Shown: one piece after another, positions 59,752 to 64,000 of the stretch | How the letters are laid out: each line of letters starts with the position of its first letter | How positions within the stretch are numbered: the first letter of the stretch is position 1 | Assembly: GCA_946482515.1 (NCBI GenBank) | Contig: CAMLRS010000001.1 | Coordinates: 1 to 64,000 of the forward strand | DNA length: 64,000 nt | Direction: 5' to 3' | Origin: an uncultured Flavobacteriales bacterium | GTDB taxonomy: Bacteria > Bacteroidota > Bacteroidia > Flavobacteriales > Crocinitomicaceae | The notes under the pieces: generated by a model | Seen by the model: only the letters and a program-made list of their open reading frames with translations | Told to the model about the DNA's origin: nothing | Databases searched by the model: none | Program-made: the position numbers and the translations under genes

Positions 59752-60489
59752 CTAAAGTTGTTCGGAAACCATTCCAAAACGGCGTTCGCGTGATTGATAG
59801 TCAAGTACGGCTTTGTAGAGGTCTTCCTGTTTGAAGTCCGGCCACAATACGGAGGTGAAGTGTAATTCGGTATAAGCGATCTGCCAGAGCAGGAAGTTGC
59901 TCAGGCGGTATTCGCCGCTGGTACGGATGAGCAGCTCCGGATCAGGGAAGGCTGCGGTAGATAGTTTCGATGAAATCAGCGCGTCGTCAATGGTTGACGG
60001 ATCGAGCTGTTTTTGTTGTGCCTCTTCGGCGATCAAACGGGCTGCGCGGATGATTTCCCAGCGAGCGCTGTAATTGAGCGCCAGGATGAGGTGAATGCTG
60101 TCGTTGTGAGCGGTGCGGTCCATGGCGCTAGCGAGCTCTTCGCGGCATTCCTGTGGAAGGCCTTCGCGGTCACCAATGCTGTGCAGTCGCACGCCGCTGC
60201 TGTTGAGCTCGTCCACTTCGTTGGAAATGGTGCGCACCAGCAGGTTCATGAGCCCGTCGATTTCTGCTTTCGGACGGTTCCAGTTTTCGGTGGAAAAGGC
60301 GTAGAGCGTGAGGTATTTCACCCCGATATTTTTCGCTGCGGTAAGTGTTTCGCGCACCGACTCAACTCCAATAGAATGACCATACAGACGCTCGTGGCCC
60401 TGTTTTTTTGCCCAGCGGCCATTACCGTCCATAATGATGGCTATATGGCCCGGTACATTTTCCCTGTTGATCTGGTCTAAAAGATTCAT
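59752..60489 (-). CDS. uppS: Undecaprenyl diphosphate synthase UppS
   Basis: UppS condenses isopentenyl diphosphates with farnesyl diphosphate to give undecaprenyl diphosphate, the carrier for cell wall synthesis. From ATG 60489 it has 245 residues with the family motifs IIMDGNGRWAKKQG (about 18-31, catalytic Asp), YLTLYAFSTENW, and RTSGEYRLSNFLLWQIAYTE. Upstream codons without a good start are excluded. It is coupled to bamA (3 nt gap) and preceded by the atp terminator. With UppP at 3118 the window carries both ends of the carrier cycle. Confidence 0.95.
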   Translation of the reverse strand: MNLLDQINRENVPGHIAIIMDGNGRWAKKQGHERLYGHSIGVESVRETLTAAKNIGVKYLTLYAFSTENWNRPKAEIDGLMNLLVRTISNEVDELNSSGVRLHSIGDREGLPQECREELASAMDRTAHNDSIHLILALNYSARWEIIRAARLIAEEAQQKQLDPSTIDDALISSKLSTAAFPDPELLIRTSGEYRLSNFLLWQIAYTELHFTSVLWPDFKQEDLYKAVLDYQSRERRFGMVSEQL

Positions 60490-60560
60490 TGTTGAGTTAA
60501 CGAAAATAATGAAAGAATCGTTTATGGCAGTGCAAATTTCTTTGGCTGCCGCCTTATACA

Positions 60561-60597
60561 AAAAGAGGGAAATCCGCTTCGGCGAACATCCCTCTTC
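60561..60597 (-). terminator. Intrinsic terminator of atpDC
   Basis: AAGAGGGA (60563-60570) pairs with TCCCTCTT (60589-60596), with an inner CGC-TTCG-GCG tetraloop stem. The T-run lies on the minus strand. It separates atpC from uppS. Confidence 0.8.
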
Positions 60598-60614
60598 GTT
60601 TCTTCCGGAGCTGC

Positions 60615-60902
60615 TTATTCAGCGAGCACCGTCACTTTATTGTCTAACATTTCCATCACTCCGCCTTTGATATCAACCCGAATAATCTTCGGATTGTTGT
60701 CAACACGGATGTGCTTATCTGTCTGTTCGTCTGTTTCAAACGGTGCGGAAAGATCCACTTTTACCGTTCCCGCAGCCAAACCGGAGATAATGGCAGCGTG
60801 ATTGTTCAGCACCTGGAACGAGCCATCCAATCCCGGAAGCTGAACTGCTTCTGCTTCGCCGGAAAAGATTTTCGTTTCGGGTGTAATGATTTCTACATGC
60901 AT
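60615..60902 (-). CDS. atpC: F0F1 ATP synthase epsilon subunit, short form
   Basis: AtpC is the central-stalk epsilon subunit. The 95-residue protein starts MHVEIITPETKIFSGEAEAVQLPGLDGSFQVLNNHA and forms only the N-terminal beta-sandwich. The C-terminal helical hairpin of E. coli epsilon (about 135 residues) that inhibits ATPase is absent. This short form is usual in Bacteroidetes. It is 83 nt downstream of atpD across a strong hairpin. The rest of the atp operon is not in the window. Confidence 0.93.
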   Translation of the reverse strand: MHVEIITPETKIFSGEAEAVQLPGLDGSFQVLNNHAAIISGLAAGTVKVDLSAPFETDEQTDKHIRVDNNPKIIRVDIKGGVMEMLDNKVTVLAE

Positions 60903-60920
60903 ATCTTAACTTTTTGAACT

Positions 60921-60976
60921 TTGGACTTTTAGACAATAGACATTAGATGTCTACTGTCCGGAAGTCTAAAAGTCTA
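60921..60976. repeat. Intercistronic hairpin between atpD and atpC
   Basis: GACTTTTAGAC (60924-60934) and GTCTAAAAGTC (60964-60974) are perfect 11-bp inverted repeats with a nested AGACAT/ATGTCT hairpin (60936-60950). It may slow or process the mRNA between the two ATPase subunits. Confidence 0.75.
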
Positions 60977-60985
60977 GTGTCTCTA

Positions 60986-62512
<1,527 letters not shown>

Positions 62513-62524
62513 TCAATTTGAGCG

Positions 62525-62532
62525 CAAAAGTA
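62525..62532 (-). promoter_or_regulatory. -7 promoter element of atpDC
   Basis: The minus strand reads TACTTTTG, a perfect TAnnTTTG, 36 nt before the atpD start codon. Confidence 0.65.
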
Positions 62533-62642
62533 CGTCTTTTATTCTATATTAATGAAATTCAGGAGCAAGAAAAGTATTCATTCTATATGAACACAATTTA
62601 ACCACCTTAAAATCAGACAACTAAATCCAGTCATTCTAAAAA

Positions 62643-62675
62643 CCCTCCCTCCTTGAGGAGGGAATGAGGGAGGTG
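62643..62675. repeat. CCCTCC repeat
   Basis: CCCTCCCTCCTTGAGGAGGG with GAATGAGGGAGGTGG forms a hairpin like the CTCCCCC family with a related but distinct sequence. Confidence 0.65.
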
Positions 62676-62791
62676 GCTAAAAACGGCATTGGCTTGCGAT
62701 CATCCCCTGGCCCTCTTCAATTCTTTTGTTCCATTATTTTTCATCCGCCGCGGCGGACACAAAAGGGAACGTGATGTGCTTTGTATAGTTT

Positions 62792-62825
62792 AAAGCGTTC
62801 CGACCTAAATCGGAACTACACAAAA
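62792..62825. repeat. CCGACCTAAATCGG hairpin element, copy 2
   Basis: This is the second copy of the element at 54252-54286, differing at a few positions. Both are followed by AACTACACAAAA. Confidence 0.7.
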
Positions 62826-62924
62826 CAGGTCGGCATAAACATCATTAGTTCGCTTTTGTGAACTGTCTCGAACGCACAGCGGATGGCGGGAAGGAGGTCG
62901 TTGAATGTACTATTGGTTTGCGAT

Positions 62925-62959
62925 CTCCTCCCCCTTAGTCCCCCTTCCAAAGGGGGAGA
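62925..62959. repeat. CTCCCCC repeat
   Basis: CTCCTCCCCCTTAGTCCCCC with TTCCAAAGGGGGAGA is the same element as at 33747 and 35174, here intergenic near the tonB terminator. Confidence 0.8.
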
Positions 62960-62984
62960 CAAGAAAGATCTGTTTTTCACAAAA

Positions 62985-63025
62985 AAAGAAAGGGTGATCC
63001 TGATAGCGAACCGGATCACCCTTGT
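62985..63025 (-). terminator. Intrinsic terminator of tonB
   Basis: AAGGGTGATCC (62990-63000) pairs with GGATCACCCTT (63013-63023). The A-run before it is a T-run on the minus strand. Confidence 0.85.
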
Positions 63026-63074
63026 GTACCCTAAACACACTCTTACATTTGCCAGGGATACAACTAACTCTTCG

Positions 63075-63956
63075 TTATTTTGGCGGCTGGAAGTTGATCG
63101 GCAGGTTGAAGTAGCAATCTACTGCTTCCCCGTTTTTCTTGCCTGGTTTCCAGTTCGGCATTTTTTTCACTACGCGTACCGCTTCTTTATCACAGTCGGG
63201 GCACTCGGCCACTTTGCGGATCACGGATACTCTCGAGATCTCACCGGTGCTGCTCACCACGAAACGCAGGTAGCATTTTCCACCGATTCCCTGCTGAGCT
63301 TCCCACTCCGGGTAGCGCAGGTTGTTTTCGAGGAATCTCTTCAGCTCTGCTCTTCCTCCGGGGAACTCAGCAGGCTCGTCCACAACCGTTTCCGGTTCTT
63401 TAGTTTTCTGCTCCAGTCCGTTGCCACCTCCTTGTGGACCACCTCCGGTCGGAACCTTGAACGGATCGCCTCCAGGATCTTTCACGTCGATCGGACCAAC
63501 AGGCCCCTTAGGATCAATTGGCAACTCCGGCATTTTCGGATCAGGCACATCGACCACTTTTGGCGGCGTAAATTTGGTCATTTCCGGTAATTTGGCAAGC
63601 TCTTCTTTTTTGGGCTGCTCGATTTCCGGTTCTTTTTCGATCTCGTCTTTCTGCTCGAATTTCATTTCAATCTGTTCCTGCTGAACGGCGATGGTTTTCT
63701 TCTTCTCAACAGGGTCTTTCAGTGTCGAAGCTGCTGCATAGATCACGCCAACTCCGCCTACCATTCCCAATAGAATAAGAATCAGGTTGCGGTTGTAATC
63801 GCGGCGGATCTTGAAGGCTCCATAATTTTTGTTGCGATTTTCAAAGACCGTTTCATTCCGTACGACGGAAGTTACCTGCTGCCAGTTGCGTGTAGTAAAG
63901 AAATCGTACAGCGAGATCAGTGTAACGACTCCAACGATGATGAGGATTGCTGTCAT
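63075..63956 (-). CDS. tonB: TonB-family energy transducer
   Basis: TonB couples the inner-membrane proton gradient to outer-membrane receptors. The 293-residue protein has an N-terminal cytoplasmic segment (about 1-52), a transmembrane helix (about 53-75), a Glu/Lys/Pro-rich linker (about 78-190) and a C-terminal TonB domain (about 200-290) with LRYPEWEAQQGIGGKCYLRFVVSSTGEISRVSVIRKVAEC. A cytoplasmic stretch before the helix is typical for Bacteroidetes. No ExbB or ExbD gene is in the window. A terminator follows, so it is the last gene of its unit; upstream genes lie beyond the window edge. Confidence 0.92.
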   Translation of the reverse strand: MTAILIIVGVVTLISLYDFFTTRNWQQVTSVVRNETVFENRNKNYGAFKIRRDYNRNLILILLGMVGGVGVIYAAASTLKDPVEKKKTIAVQQEQIEMKFEQKDEIEKEPEIEQPKKEELAKLPEMTKFTPPKVVDVPDPKMPELPIDPKGPVGPIDVKDPGGDPFKVPTGGGPQGGGNGLEQKTKEPETVVDEPAEFPGGRAELKRFLENNLRYPEWEAQQGIGGKCYLRFVVSSTGEISRVSVIRKVAECPDCDKEAVRVVKKMPNWKPGKKNGEAVDCYFNLPINFQPPK

Positions 63957-64000
63957 GATTTGGGTTTTTAAGTTCTATTTAATGTTGTTTCCCAGTTAAA

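Noticed and set aside
58468..59793. A 441-codon frame on the plus strand opposite bamA.
   Set aside because: bamA has clear POTRA and barrel features. Long antisense frames are expected from its codon bias, and this one has no domain or signal.

Overview
The window is a chromosomal segment of a Bacteroidota bacterium, most likely of the order Flavobacteriales. Four things point there. The promoters recognisable by eye fit the Bacteroidetes -7 consensus TAnnTTTG. The gene families include DUF3098 next to uppP, a short AtpC, Skp/OmpH proteins beside BamA, DUF349, DUF4197 and DUF4230. Outer-membrane lipoproteins and OmpA-like proteins are abundant. Intergenic hairpin repeats typical of the phylum are everywhere. 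Base composition looks close to half G+C, and a family- or genus-level assignment would be a guess. I see no tRNA, rRNA operon, CRISPR array, insertion sequence or prophage. The only structural RNA gene I support is RNase P RNA.

Layout. 0-7.5 kb: YceI lipoprotein, an unknown lipoprotein, then FtsX - DUF3098 - UppP - TruB - QueA (cell division, lipid-carrier recycling, tRNA modification), an OmpA-type lipoprotein and a small PepSY-like protein. 7.5-18.2 kb: a sigma-54-dependent response regulator convergent with a REC-Hpt protein, RNase P RNA, two unknown envelope proteins, a ThiF/MoeB-rhodanese protein in operon with a sensor kinase, an OmpA-like protein, a secreted unknown and a DUF4197 protein. 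18.4-30.4 kb: ferredoxin-NADP reductase, LuxE-like acyl-adenylating protein, half-size TauE, M20 amidohydrolase, two overlapping DUF4230 proteins, a small lipoprotein, a DUF2235 hydrolase, a TPR-SpoIIE phosphatase, HflX, and a membrane protein with a lipoprotein cytochrome c. 30.5-41 kb: a giant two-module amidohydrolase plus a shorter paralogue, a His-rich mini-protein, a GH3-type enzyme, a secreted unknown, a deoxynucleoside kinase, a HEAT-like protein and an OmpA porin. 41-52 kb: parvulin PPIase, GuaB, a carboxypeptidase-regulatory-like protein, SurA-like PPIase, MoxR ATPase, and the operon PfkB kinase - DUF349 - membrane protein. 52-64 kb: a secreted VWD protein, an extradiol dioxygenase of the YgiD family, three OmpH/Skp paralogues - BamA - UppS (envelope assembly), AtpC and AtpD, and TonB.

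How the parts work together. Much of the window serves the envelope. UppS makes and UppP recycles undecaprenyl phosphate. BamA with Skp/OmpH and the two parvulin PPIases assemble outer-membrane proteins. OmpA-like proteins anchor the outer membrane, and TonB energises it. Signal transduction is over-represented: a sigma-54 activator, a REC-Hpt protein, an orphan kinase and a SpoIIE phosphatase, none with an adjacent cognate partner.

The most noteworthy non-gene signals are three. First, an identical palindrome lies at exactly the same 13-nt offset upstream of the -7 elements of yceI and the ygiD-like gene, which suggests a shared regulator encoded elsewhere. Second, at least five families of intergenic hairpin repeats occur here, and one copy is translated inside the signal-peptide region of an amidohydrolase-like protein while two others supply the C-terminal codons and stops of genes. 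Third, a metal-free amidohydrolase-like module sits beside an intact one.
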